DNA of 27,814 nucleotides from an uncultured Clostridium sp. (GCA_900555045.1 USJW01000063.1:1-27814); one strand, 5' to 3'. Shown: positions 6,898-14,682, counted from the first letter of the stretch. Notes: generated from the letters alone by a model not told the origin. Made by a program: numbers and translations.

Positions 6898-7434
6898 ATG
6901 AGCAGGAGTAGCAGAAAAACATACAATATGGTGTTGGCGGCGCTGTTTTTGGCGCTGGGGATGATTTTGCCGTTTTTGACGGCGCAGATCCCGCAGATCG
7001 GCAGCATGCTGCTGCCCATGCACATCCCGGTGCTGATTTGCGGGTATGTCTGTGGATGGAGGTACGGCCTTTTGGTGGGGCTCGTGACGCCGTTACTGCG
7101 CAGCATGGCATTCGGGATGCCGCCGCTGTTCCCGACGGCGACGGCCATGGCGTTTGAGATGGCGTCCTACGGGGCGATCTGCGGCTTTCTGTATGAGCAT
7201 CAGCCGCGGGGGATGAAATCGGTCTATGTGAGCCTGATCGCGGCCATGGTGGGCGGCAGAATTGTGTGGGGAATTGTGAATATTCCGATTCTTGGGATCG
7301 CGGGCGATGGATTTTCCGCGCAGGCGTTTATGGCAGGGGCGTTTTTCAACGCGGTGCCGGGCATCATATTGCAGATTTTGCTCATTCCGTTGATTATTAT
7401 CGGCCTTGAGCGGGCCCGTGTATTGGAGAATTAG
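6898..7434 (+). CDS. ECF transporter S component (vitamin-type substrate-binding membrane protein)
   Basis: 178 aa with about five to six hydrophobic segments and the usual length for S components. The N-terminal part (MVLAALFLALGMILPFL, then QIGSMLLPMHIPVLICGYVCGW) carries the pattern of energy-coupling-factor S components, which bind a vitamin or related compound and work with a shared EcfT/EcfA1/EcfA2 module encoded elsewhere. The substrate cannot be read; pantothenate- or pyridoxine-type S components are possibilities by resemblance only. The start is the ATG at 6898, with GGAGGA ten bases upstream. The frame stays open back to about 6721, but that stretch runs through the leader terminator, so an earlier start is unlikely. 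The next gene starts five bases after its stop, so the two are one operon, probably controlled by the leader. Confidence 0.88.
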   Translation: MSRSSRKTYNMVLAALFLALGMILPFLTAQIPQIGSMLLPMHIPVLICGYVCGWRYGLLVGLVTPLLRSMAFGMPPLFPTATAMAFEMASYGAICGFLYEHQPRGMKSVYVSLIAAMVGGRIVWGIVNIPILGIAGDGFSAQAFMAGAFFNAVPGIILQILLIPLIIIGLERARVLEN

Positions 7435-7439
7435 GAGAT

Positions 7440-8549
7440 ATGAAGGAAATTTTGATCAGACACTGGGAGCAGTACCCTAAGATGGAAGCGCAGGACATGG
7501 TGAAGCTGATCTTCCAGTCGGAGTTCGGCGGGGGGCACATGATCAGTGATCCGGGGATGAGCTTGGAGCGGTTGAAGAAGGAGTATGAAAAGAGAGAGTG
7601 GGAAGCTTGCGCTAAGGACAGCCGGGAGGAGCGCCTGAATGGGGGATGTCCGGACTGGAGGTATGTGGAGCCGGCCGGGGGCGGAATGTGCCGGATTAAG
7701 CTGGCGGCGCTGGACCTTGGACTGGAGGCAGAGACATTAAATCGCATGTTTGTGCGCTCGGCCGGGGAGGTGCATGGGACCATAGAGGGGATGAAGGCGG
7801 GGCTTTCTGAGCTTCTCACGCTGTGCGGCCGGGAGATCGGGTTAGACCGGGAGCGGACACAGGCGTACATCCGCGCCTACGAGGAAAAGGGGTATCCGGC
7901 GGTGAGCCACAGCGAGGTGTACCGGGCGAATTATCACCCGGCGTACCGGATTGTGAACGCCATGTACGGGCAGGCATTGCCGCTGTTTGCGCGCATCGAC
8001 CGGCTGTTAAAGGAGTCGGGAGGCCGGACGGTGAACATCGCGGTGGACGGCATGAGCGGCAGCGGCAAGAGCACGCTTGCAAAGCTTTTAGAGGGCATTT
8101 ACGGCTGCAATACCTTCCACATGGACGATTTCTTCCTGCCGCCGGTTAAACGGACTACAGAGCGTTTTGGAGAGCCTGGGGGCAATGTGGATTACGAACG
8201 GTTTAAGGAGCAGGTGATCGACCACCTGGGGGAGGAACGCGTGGAGTACCAGGTGTATGACTGCAGCCTCCAGGAGCTCTCACGGACCGTGAAAACCTCC
8301 GGCAGAGGCGTGAATGTTGTGGAGGGATCCTACAGCCAGCACCCCTATTTCGGCGACTGCTACGATCTGAGAATTTTTTTGGAAATCGGCGGGGAGGAGC
8401 AGGCGGAGCGCATCCGCAGGCGCAACGGGGAGTTTATGCTGAGGCGGTTTGTGGGCGAGTGGATTCCCATGGAGAACACCTATTTTTCCCACTGCAAAAT
8501 AAGGGAAAACAGCCAAATAGTCTTGACAAACCAAGCCCAAATGCTATAA
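7440..8549 (+). CDS. Two-domain uridine-kinase-like P-loop protein
   Basis: 369 aa. Residues 1-190 form an uncharacterised N-terminal domain beginning MKEILIRHWEQYPKMEAQDM, with the turns FQSEFGGGHMI, VEPAGGGMCR and SEVYRANYHPAYR. Residues 196-369 are a P-loop kinase of the uridine kinase/phosphoribulokinase type: Walker A GMSGSGKST at 204-212, the substrate-side motif FHMDDFFLPP at 226-235, and a late REGS-like segment VVEGSYSQHPYF. The C-terminal arginine-rich part (AERIRRRNGE) fits the lid. True uridine kinases are near 210 aa and lack the N-terminal domain, so the substrate may differ. Being co-transcribed with an ECF S component, it could phosphorylate and trap the imported compound; this is inference. 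The ribosome site TTAGGAGAT overlaps the upstream stop. The thrS promoter lies inside its last codons. Confidence 0.85.
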   Translation: MKEILIRHWEQYPKMEAQDMVKLIFQSEFGGGHMISDPGMSLERLKKEYEKREWEACAKDSREERLNGGCPDWRYVEPAGGGMCRIKLAALDLGLEAETLNRMFVRSAGEVHGTIEGMKAGLSELLTLCGREIGLDRERTQAYIRAYEEKGYPAVSHSEVYRANYHPAYRIVNAMYGQALPLFARIDRLLKESGGRTVNIAVDGMSGSGKSTLAKLLEGIYGCNTFHMDDFFLPPVKRTTERFGEPGGNVDYERFKEQVIDHLGEERVEYQVYDCSLQELSRTVKTSGRGVNVVEGSYSQHPYFGDCYDLRIFLEIGGEEQAERIRRRNGEFMLRRFVGEWIPMENTYFSHCKIRENSQIVLTNQAQML

Positions 8550-8550
8550 T
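8523..8550 (+). promoter_or_regulatory. Promoter of the thrS T-box transcript
   Basis: Perfect TTGACA (8523-8528) and TATAAT (8545-8550) with a 16-base spacer. The whole promoter sits in the last 27 coding bases of the kinase-like gene, whose stop overlaps the -10 box. Confidence 0.9.
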
Positions 8551-8555
8551 CGAGA

Positions 8556-8798
8556 ATAGAAAAATGCTGTGAGGGAACCAGTAATCAGCGGGAAGTATCC
8601 AGAGAGCGGGCGCGTTTGGTGGAAGGGCCGTATACGGAATGCTGACGAAGACCAGTCCTGAGCTGCGCCAGGGAGAGAGCCGGAGACGGCAAAATTGAAA
8701 TGGCGCCGTGCCCCCGCGTTAAGGGATAATGAGTGAAAGATCAAGGTGGAACCGTGTGCATGCACCCTTGGATACAAAAAATGTGTCCAGGGGTTTTT
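8556..8798 (+). promoter_or_regulatory. T-box leader (threonine) of thrS
   Basis: Stem I is recognisable. AGTA at 8580-8583 forms the specifier-loop side, TCAGC (8585-8589) pairs with GCTGA (8641-8645), and the distal AGAGAG and GGTGGAAG segments lie at about 8600-8626. Opposite AGTA stands GAAG-ACC-AG, giving the specifier codon ACC (Thr) at 8651-8653. The T-box sequence AAGGTGGAACCGTG is at 8743-8756, followed by the terminator. Uncharged tRNA-Thr should pair with the specifier and the T-box bulge, form the antiterminator and allow thrS transcription. Codon, T-box motif and downstream gene agree. Confidence 0.95.
8764..8798 (+). terminator. T-box terminator
   Basis: ACCCTTGGATAC pairs with GTGTCCAGGGGT around an A-rich loop, followed by six T. 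Its 5' arm overlaps the 3' side of the T-box element, giving the usual terminator/antiterminator choice. Confidence 0.9.
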
Positions 8799-8868
8799 TG
8801 ATGCCGGAGACGGCGGCTGGAGACATTTTGCAGGAGACAATCCCAGAGAATGAAAGGAGAATTTGACG

Positions 8869-10623
8869 ATGAAGATTATTTTACCGGACGGAAGCGTTCA
8901 GGAAGCGGAGGATGAGCTGCGGGCGATCCGCCACACTGCCTCCCACGTGCTGGCTCAGGCGGTGAAGCGCCTGTACCCGGAGACCAAGCTGGCTATCGGA
9001 CCGGCGATCGACGACGGATTTTACTATGACTTTGACCGCGAGGGCGGATTTACGCCGGAGGACCTGGAGAAGCTGGAAGCAGAGATGACCAAGATCGTGA
9101 AGGAGAATCTGCCGGTGAAGCCCTTTGTGCTGCCGAGAGCAGAGGCGATCAAGTTCATGGAGGAGAAGGGCGAGCCCTACAAGGTGGAGCTGATCGAGGA
9201 CCTTCCCGAGGAGGAGACCATCAGCTTCTACACCCAGGGCGAGTTTACGGACCTGTGCGCGGGACCGCATATCATGTACACCAAGGGCGTGAAGGCCTTC
9301 AAGCTGACCAGCATCGCGGGCGCTTACTGGAGAGGCAGCGAGAAGAACAAGATGCTGACCAGAATCTACGGCACTGCGTTCGCCAACAAGGCGGATCTGG
9401 AGCAGTACCTGACCATGATGGAGGAGGCCAAGAAGCGCGACCACAGAAAGCTGGGCAAGGAGCTGGGCTTATTCATGTTCGCGGAGGAGGGCCCGGGATT
9501 CCCGTTCTTCCTGCCGAAGGGCATGACCTTAAAGAACACGCTGATCGACTACTGGCGCCAGATTCACCAGAGAGAGGGCTACCAGGAGGTTTCCACGCCC
9601 ATCATCTTAAGCCGCAAGCTGTGGGAGAATTCCGGCCACTGGGATCACTACAAGGACAACATGTACACCACCATGATCGACGAGGAAGACTATGCGGTTA
9701 AGCCCATGAACTGCCCCGGCGGCATGCTGGTATACAAGAATACGCCTCACTCCTACAGAGAGCTGCCCCTGCGCGTGGGCGAGCTGGGACTGGTGCACCG
9801 CCACGAGAAGAGCGGACAGCTGCACGGCCTCATGCGCGTGCGCTGCTTCACCCAGGACGATGCGCATATCTTCATGCGCGACGACCAGATCGAGGACGAG
9901 ATCAAGGGCGTTACCCGTCTGATCAACGAGGTTTACAGCCAGTTTGGCTTTGAGTATTTTGTGGAATTGTCCACCAGACCGGAGGATTCCATGGGTTCCG
10001 ACGAGGACTGGGAGATGGCGACGAACGGCCTTAAGAAGGCGCTTGAGGACATGGGCTTAGACTACATCGTCAACGAGGGTGACGGCGCGTTCTACGGCCC
10101 CAAGATCGACTTCCATCTGCGGGATTCCCTGGGAAGAACCTGGCAGTGCGGCACGATCCAGCTGGATTTCCAGATGCCGCAGCGCTTTGACTTAGAGTAC
10201 ACGGCGGAGGACGGCTCCAAGAAGCGCCCGATCATGATCCACCGCGTGTGCTTCGGCTCCATCGAGCGGTTTATCGGAATCCTGATCGAGCACTTTGCGG
10301 GCAAGTTCCCGGTATGGCTGGCTCCGGTTCAGGTGAAGGTAATCCCGGTGTCCGAGAAGTCCATGGACTACGCGACCGGCGTCTACGAGAAGTTAAAGGC
10401 GGCCGGAATCCGCACCGAGCTGGACCACAAGGACGAGAAGGTGGGCTACAAGATCCGCCAGGCGCAGCTGGAGAAGGTTCCCTACATGCTGATTCTGGGC
10501 GAGAAGGAAGCCGCCGAGGGCGCCATCACGGTGCGCAGCCGCGACAAGGGAGACCTGGGCGCAGCGCAGCTTGACGCGTTCATCGAGGATGTAAAGAGAA
10601 TGATCGAGACCAAGGAGATGTAA
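8869..10623 (+). CDS. thrS: Threonine--tRNA ligase (class II), lacking TGS domain
   Basis: 584 aa. It charges tRNA-Thr with threonine. The editing domain follows almost directly on the N-terminus, with HTASH (H22, H26) and the TDLCAGPH motif. The catalytic core shows MNCPGGM with the zinc-site Cys, motif 2 near RVGELGLVHRHEKSGQLHGL, and motif 3 HRVCFGSIERFIGIL. A C-terminal anticodon-binding domain begins near PVQVKVIPV. Typical bacterial ThrRS is about 640 aa; here only one beta strand (MKIILPDGS) remains of the N-terminal TGS domain. The start is the ATG at 8869, ten bases after AAAGGAGA; the in-frame TTG at 8863 is too close to that site. Codon use is more C-ending and AAG/GAG-biased than in neighbours, as for a highly expressed gene. 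Control is by the T-box. Confidence 0.97.
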   Translation: MKIILPDGSVQEAEDELRAIRHTASHVLAQAVKRLYPETKLAIGPAIDDGFYYDFDREGGFTPEDLEKLEAEMTKIVKENLPVKPFVLPRAEAIKFMEEKGEPYKVELIEDLPEEETISFYTQGEFTDLCAGPHIMYTKGVKAFKLTSIAGAYWRGSEKNKMLTRIYGTAFANKADLEQYLTMMEEAKKRDHRKLGKELGLFMFAEEGPGFPFFLPKGMTLKNTLIDYWRQIHQREGYQEVSTPIILSRKLWENSGHWDHYKDNMYTTMIDEEDYAVKPMNCPGGMLVYKNTPHSYRELPLRVGELGLVHRHEKSGQLHGLMRVRCFTQDDAHIFMRDDQIEDEIKGVTRLINEVYSQFGFEYFVELSTRPEDSMGSDEDWEMATNGLKKALEDMGLDYIVNEGDGAFYGPKIDFHLRDSLGRTWQCGTIQLDFQMPQRFDLEYTAEDGSKKRPIMIHRVCFGSIERFIGILIEHFAGKFPVWLAPVQVKVIPVSEKSMDYATGVYEKLKAAGIRTELDHKDEKVGYKIRQAQLEKVPYMLILGEKEAAEGAITVRSRDKGDLGAAQLDAFIEDVKRMIETKEM

Positions 10624-10642
10624 TTGGCCTTGAAACAATAGG

Positions 10643-10691
10643 AAAGATCCGCCCCGGGCAGAGGAGAAACTGCCCCGGGGCGGATCTTTTT
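10643..10691. terminator. Terminator after thrS
   Basis: AAAGATCCGCCCCGGGCAG pairs almost perfectly with CTGCCCCGGGGCGGATCTTT around AGGAGAAA, followed by T's. It lies between convergent genes and is strong on the plus strand, with a weaker T-run on the minus side. Confidence 0.93.
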
Positions 10692-10702
10692 GTGTGATTT
10701 TA

Positions 10703-11185
10703 TCAGTTGATCAGCTGGTCAATCTGATCCCAGATGCCATCGATCTGCTCTAAGTAGCCGAGGGCTTCCTTTTTCTCGGACAGGGCCTTGTCGAGCTTGG
10801 TCAGGGCCTCGTCGAAGCGGCCGTCCTTCGCGTCGTCTTTGGCCTGGGCCTTTAAGAGCTTGGCGTCACCGTTGGACTCGGTGTAGGACACGCGCAGGCT
10901 GGTGATCTCACCCTTCAGCTCTTTCACCTGCTTCCAGGTGTCGCGGTTTTCCTTCAGCTCTTTGGCCTCCTTCTGGGCCTTGCGCAGCTCGCTGCAGCGG
11001 TCGGCCGCGGCGCGGTTCTCCTCCTGGATGCGCTTCATGGCGTTTCCTGTTTCTTCCAGCTCCTGGCGGGTCTGGGAGGACTCCTCCTTGTATTCTGCCC
11101 GTGTCTGGGCTGCAAATGCCGGGAAGCTCATGCTGCAGGCGATGGCCGCCGTGCACAGAAAAGCCGCTGTTTTCTTCATTTTCAT
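10703..11185 (-). CDS. Secreted coiled-coil protein of unknown function
   Basis: 160 aa. The start is the ATG at 11183-11185, nine bases after AAGGAGGT; the frame is open further upstream but without a better site. Residues 1-26 are a clear signal peptide (MKMKKTAAFLCTAAIACSMS, then FPAFA before AQ), with no lipobox Cys. The mature part is almost wholly helical and charged: RQELEETGNAMKRIQEENRA, then KAQKEAKELKENRDTWKQVK, then EALTKLDKALSEKKEALGYL. It should form one or two coiled coils outside the membrane. No CpxP/Spy LTxxQ motif is seen and I recognise no family. It is divergent from the two-component system, with an OmpR-type repeat in the shared region, so it may be a target or a periplasm-side modulator of that system (inference). 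Confidence 0.85.
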   Translation of the reverse strand: MKMKKTAAFLCTAAIACSMSFPAFAAQTRAEYKEESSQTRQELEETGNAMKRIQEENRAAADRCSELRKAQKEAKELKENRDTWKQVKELKGEITSLRVSYTESNGDAKLLKAQAKDDAKDGRFDEALTKLDKALSEKKEALGYLEQIDGIWDQIDQLIN

Positions 11186-11215
11186 GGACGTATTACCTCC
11201 TTGGGGTGTTTGTTG

Positions 11216-11231
11216 TGTGGTTTTTTCCACA
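11216..11231. repeat. Inverted repeat in the leader of the secreted-protein gene
   Basis: TGTGG-TTTTTT-CCACA is a perfect 5-bp-arm inverted repeat about 30 bases upstream of the ATG at 11185. In the minus-strand mRNA it would form a small hairpin with an A6 loop before the ribosome site. Its role is unknown. Confidence 0.5.
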
Positions 11232-11275
11232 TCCCTATGATAGCATGACACAACGGGGCCGGAACAGACGAAAGC

Positions 11276-11293
11276 TGTGGCAAAATTGTGGCA
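11276..11293. promoter_or_regulatory. Candidate response-regulator site: two TGTGGCA direct repeats
   Basis: TGTGGCA occurs at 11276-11282 and 11287-11293, 11 bp apart, the spacing typical of tandem OmpR/PhoB-family subunits. The second copy ends four bases before a candidate -35 box (11298). It lies between the secreted-protein gene and the response-regulator gene and could serve either or both. Confidence 0.5.
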
Positions 11294-11297
11294 GCTG

Positions 11298-11326
11298 TTT
11301 ACGGATTCCTGACAGAATGGTAAGAT
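11298..11326 (+). promoter_or_regulatory. Probable promoter of the two-component operon
   Basis: TTTACG (11298-11303) and TAAGAT (11321-11326) are 17 bases apart. A second overlapping choice is CTGACA (11309-11314) with TAAATA (11332-11337), also at 17. Both have weak elements, consistent with an activated promoter. Confidence 0.5.
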
Positions 11327-11358
11327 AACCATAAATAAGGACTGAAATGGAGGAGACT

Positions 11359-12060
11359 ATGGCGGAGCGCATCTATGTGGCGGACGACGAACTGCATATA
11401 CGGACACTGATCCAGACCTTTCTGGCCAACGAGGGGTATGAGGTGGAGACCTTCGGGGACGGGGACAGCCTGTACCGGGCCTTTAAGGAGCGCTGCCCGG
11501 ACCTGATGATCCTAGATATCATGATGCCGGGGACGGACGGGTTAAATTTGTGCGCCAGGATCCGGGGGGAGAGCCAGGTGCCGATCATCATTGTGTCGGC
11601 TAAGGATTCACCTTTGGACCGGGTGACCGGGATCACGCTGGGGAGCGACGACTACATGGTGAAGCCGTTTCTTCCGCTGGAGCTGGTGGCCAGGGTGAAG
11701 GCGCTAATCCGGCGCGCCAAGTACAGCCAGGCGGAGAGGCCGGCTGCTCTCGGCTGCGGGAATATGAGGCTTTTACCGGGGGCGCGGGCGATCACGGTGG
11801 GCGGGGAGAGCTTTTCTGTGACGCCGATGGAGTTCGATTTTCTGTCCTACATGCTGGAGAAAAAGGGGGAGGCGGTGTCCAAGCAGGAGCTTTTGCAGAG
11901 GGTGTGGAAGCTGCTGGACTACAGTCTGGACACCCGGGTGGCGGACGACCTGGTCAAGCGCCTGCGCCGCAAGCTCAAGGAGGCGGGCTGCAGCGCGTCC
12001 ATCAAGACCGTCTGGGGCTTCGGCTTTCGGATGGCTGAGGAGAAGGAGGGGGAGCAGTGA
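11359..12060 (+). CDS. OmpR-family response regulator
   Basis: 233 aa from the ATG at 11359, chosen because GGAGG lies five bases upstream; an ATG at 11347 is in frame but overlaps that site. The receiver domain is complete: acidic pair D9-D10 in VADDE, phosphorylation site D53 in MILDIMMPG, S80 in IIVSAKD and K102 in MVKPF. The C-terminal half is a winged-helix domain (FSVTPMEFDFLSYMLEKKGE, then WKLLDYSLDTRVADDLVKRL) that should bind direct repeats. It is translationally coupled to the kinase gene by a GTGA overlap. The target is probably its own promoter region and the divergent secreted-protein gene. Confidence 0.95.
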   Translation: MAERIYVADDELHIRTLIQTFLANEGYEVETFGDGDSLYRAFKERCPDLMILDIMMPGTDGLNLCARIRGESQVPIIIVSAKDSPLDRVTGITLGSDDYMVKPFLPLELVARVKALIRRAKYSQAERPAALGCGNMRLLPGARAITVGGESFSVTPMEFDFLSYMLEKKGEAVSKQELLQRVWKLLDYSLDTRVADDLVKRLRRKLKEAGCSASIKTVWGFGFRMAEEKEGEQ

Positions 12061-13538
12061 TTTCCCGTATACGGATGCGGATTTTTGTCCCGATGCTGGC
12101 TCTGATCGTGCTGTTTCCGGTTCTGGCAGGCGTTATTTTTTCCTGCGCCTCGGACTGGTACATGGACCGGCTGGCCAGGGAGAGCCTGACCGCCACGATG
12201 GACACGATCCGGGGGATGGCGGATGAGATTTACGCGGAATCGGGGGATGCCGGGCGGGATGAGGAGAAGATACTCTCCAAGGAGTTAATGAACCAGGTGA
12301 GGGGGTATATGAGAAGGGACAGGCCCCAGGCGCAGCTGATCGCCATGAATTCGAGGTTAAAGCTGACCTACCCCAGGAGCGATGAGTATCAGCCGGACAC
12401 GCAGTCCATGTACCAGGTGTGCAAGGATTTGGTGATGGACGGGGATTATGAGGGGGATGGGACGGCGGTCCGGGAGATCTCTCTGGGGAAGGCGCGATAC
12501 CTGGTCAGCTGCTATGAGACGGAGAGCCAGGGGAATGTGCGGGTCAGGTATCTGTTCGGCTACGTGGCGATCCCCGACACGGGGGCGCTGCTGTCCTACA
12601 CGGGGGCACTTCTGCTCCTGATCGCGTGCGCCTTGTCGCTGATCTCGCTGGCGGCGGCCTGGCTGATGGCGGGGAGCATCGCAAAGCCGCTTTTGGCGCT
12701 GTGCCGTCATGCAGAGGAGGTCGGAAGGGGGCGGTTTGAGCCGCTTAGGGAGCCCTGCTCCATCCGGGAGATCGAGTCCCTCAGGCGCAGCTTTAACCGG
12801 ATGACGGAGGAACTGGAGCAGATGAACCGGCAGCAGAACGCCTTTTTCCAGAACGCGTCCCATGAGCTGCGCACACCGCTCATGTCCATCGGCGGATATG
12901 CCCAGGGAATCCAGTGCGGCGTGTTTACCGACCACGAGGCGGCCGCGGGGGTGATCCTGGAGGAGACGCTGCGGATGAAGGAGCTGGTGGACGGTATTTT
13001 AACCATGTCCAAGATGGACGGAGGAAGATTGCAGGTAAACTGCGTCCCGGTGGAGCTTAACGGGTTTGTCCGGGAGGAGCTTAAATCCCTCAAGGGGATG
13101 GCGGTGGCCGGACAGATTGAGCTTGCGATGGCGGAGGGGGACGGGCCGGTGACGGCGAGGGCGGATACGGAGCTTCTCTCGAGGGCGCTCAGAAATGTGA
13201 TCTCCAACTGTGTCCGGTACGCGGCGGGGCGCGTGGAGGTGACGGTGGAGATAGGGGAAGACAGAGACGATCGAGGCGGGAGCGGAGATAAATCGCAGGG
13301 CGGCTGGGCTGTGATCACGGTGCGGGACGACGGGCCCGGGTTTTCTGAGCAGGAGCTGCCGCATATTTTTGAGCGGTTTTACAAGGGGGAGGATGGGAAT
13401 TTCGGCATCGGGCTCTCGATTGTGCAGGGGGCCATGGAGTATATGGGCGGAAGCGTGACGGCGCGAAATGAGGAGCCGCCGGGACATGGGGCTGTGTTCT
13501 CGCTTTATCTGCCGGCTGCGGCGGAGGGAGAAAAATAA
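12057..13538 (+). CDS. Sensor histidine kinase
   Basis: 493 aa from the GTG at 12057, which overlaps the regulator stop (GTGA). There is a transmembrane segment at about 8-29, an extracytoplasmic sensor region at about 31-180, a second segment at about 181-207 (LLSYTGALLLLIACALSLIS), a HAMP region at about 207-262, and HisKA with phospho-acceptor H269 in NASHELRTPL. The ATPase domain has N-box NVISNC at 380-385, DDGPGF and GIGLSIV. All catalytic motifs are intact. The sensor region is acidic and shows no recognised ligand domain. With the response regulator it forms a two-gene operon. The ligand is unknown; the neighbouring secreted coiled-coil protein suggests envelope sensing. Confidence 0.95.
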   Translation: MISRIRMRIFVPMLALIVLFPVLAGVIFSCASDWYMDRLARESLTATMDTIRGMADEIYAESGDAGRDEEKILSKELMNQVRGYMRRDRPQAQLIAMNSRLKLTYPRSDEYQPDTQSMYQVCKDLVMDGDYEGDGTAVREISLGKARYLVSCYETESQGNVRVRYLFGYVAIPDTGALLSYTGALLLLIACALSLISLAAAWLMAGSIAKPLLALCRHAEEVGRGRFEPLREPCSIREIESLRRSFNRMTEELEQMNRQQNAFFQNASHELRTPLMSIGGYAQGIQCGVFTDHEAAAGVILEETLRMKELVDGILTMSKMDGGRLQVNCVPVELNGFVREELKSLKGMAVAGQIELAMAEGDGPVTARADTELLSRALRNVISNCVRYAAGRVEVTVEIGEDRDDRGGSGDKSQGGWAVITVRDDGPGFSEQELPHIFERFYKGEDGNFGIGLSIVQGAMEYMGGSVTARNEEPPGHGAVFSLYLPAAAEGEK

Positions 13539-13542
13539 TGAT

Positions 13543-13579
13543 GGGCCAGGAATATCCAATTATTGGGTATTCCTGGCCC
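13543..13579. terminator. Terminator between the kinase gene and the LacI gene
   Basis: A perfect 12-bp inverted repeat, GGGCCAGGAATA and TATTCCTGGCCC, with a 13-base loop. The minus side continues into ATCATTATTTTT, so it serves the LacI gene better than the kinase gene, whose side lacks a T-run. Confidence 0.78.
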
Positions 13580-13619
13580 TGTCGCTGTTTAAAATTTGAG
13601 TGTTCCGGTTGCCCGGGTA

Positions 13620-14648
13620 TCAGGTGTATGCGATTGGCCGGCAGCTCTCGCGGGTCACCAAGTGGTGGGGGACGATGGTTTTTGTGGCCATCAGATCCGG
13701 GTTCTCGATGTGGCTGATCATCTGGGACGCGGCCTCGATCCCAAGCTGCAGGGAGTTGATGTCCACGGAGGTCAGCGGCGGGTAGGTGAGCCGGGCAAAC
13801 AGGGAGTTGTTGAAGGAGATGATGGACAAATCCTCCGGGAGGGAAAGTCCCAGCTCCATACAGGCCTTCTCCAGGGACATGGCCAGGATGTCGTCGCTGA
13901 CCAGCACGGCAGTTGGGCGGTCCGGGCGGGTTAAGAGCTCCCGCAGGGCCTGGCTGCACTCCTCCGGGACGGAGGGCGCTTCGAGGCAGAGGTCCGGGCA
14001 GAAGGGAACCTGGTGTTCGGCTAAGGACAGCAGGTATCCGGATTTTCGGTCGTTGTTGAACAGCAGGGAGTGGTCGCCGGACAGGTAGGCGATCCGCTTA
14101 TGTCCCAGACGGAACAGGTAGTCGGCGGCTTCCTTGCCGGCCAGCACGTTGTCGTTGTCCACGTAGATGGTCTGGTTCACATTTCGGTAGGCTTTGCCGA
14201 TCAGCACGTATAAAAGGCCCTCATCGTAGAGATAGTTGATCACAGGGTCCTGTTCCCTGGAGTAGAGCACGATATGGCCCTCCGCCTGGCCTTTTTTGGC
14301 CATGACCTTCACGGCCTGGAGGATTTCCTCCTCGTTCTGGCCGGTGATCACGGTGTTGATGTACTGCTTCTGGTTGCAGTACTGGCTGATTCCGCGGATC
14401 ACTTCCAGATAGAAGGAGTTCTCGTAGGCCTCCTTCTGGGACGGAGGCAGAATGATGCCGATGGTGCGGGAATTCTGGGTTGCCAGGCTGCTGGCCTGGA
14501 AGTTGGGTTCATACCCCAGCTGCTCCATGGCCTTTCGGACCTTTTCCTTGGTCTGGCGGCTGATGGACGGGTGATCCTTGCAGGTTCGCGATACGGTTGA
14601 GGGCGACACGCCGGCAAGGGCGGCGACATCTTTGATGGTTACGGGCAT
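13620..14648 (-). CDS. LacI-family repressor, MalR-like
   Basis: 342 aa. The N-terminal helix-turn-helix (TIKDVAALAGVSPSTVSRTC) with hinge RKAMEQLGYEPNFQA is followed by a periplasmic-binding-protein-like effector domain. The unusual SRTCKDHPSIS after the recognition helix resembles MalR-type maltose regulators of Firmicutes. It should repress the divergent PTS/mapP/malQ operon and release DNA on binding a maltose-derived ligand (inference from family and context). A ribosome site GAGGAGG lies six bases before the ATG. Its own promoter (14683-14711) shares the intergenic region with the operators, so autoregulation is likely. Confidence 0.93.
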   Translation of the reverse strand: MPVTIKDVAALAGVSPSTVSRTCKDHPSISRQTKEKVRKAMEQLGYEPNFQASSLATQNSRTIGIILPPSQKEAYENSFYLEVIRGISQYCNQKQYINTVITGQNEEEILQAVKVMAKKGQAEGHIVLYSREQDPVINYLYDEGLLYVLIGKAYRNVNQTIYVDNDNVLAGKEAADYLFRLGHKRIAYLSGDHSLLFNNDRKSGYLLSLAEHQVPFCPDLCLEAPSVPEECSQALRELLTRPDRPTAVLVSDDILAMSLEKACMELGLSLPEDLSIISFNNSLFARLTYPPLTSVDINSLQLGIEAASQMISHIENPDLMATKTIVPHHLVTRESCRPIAYT

Positions 14649-14682
14649 AAGCGGCCTCCTCGCATGAAACTTGTTAGGTTCT

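Noticed and set aside
8863..8868. TTG start for thrS
   Set aside because: Only four bases separate it from the ribosome site, whereas the ATG at 8869 has a normal distance and begins with the expected MKIILPDG strand.
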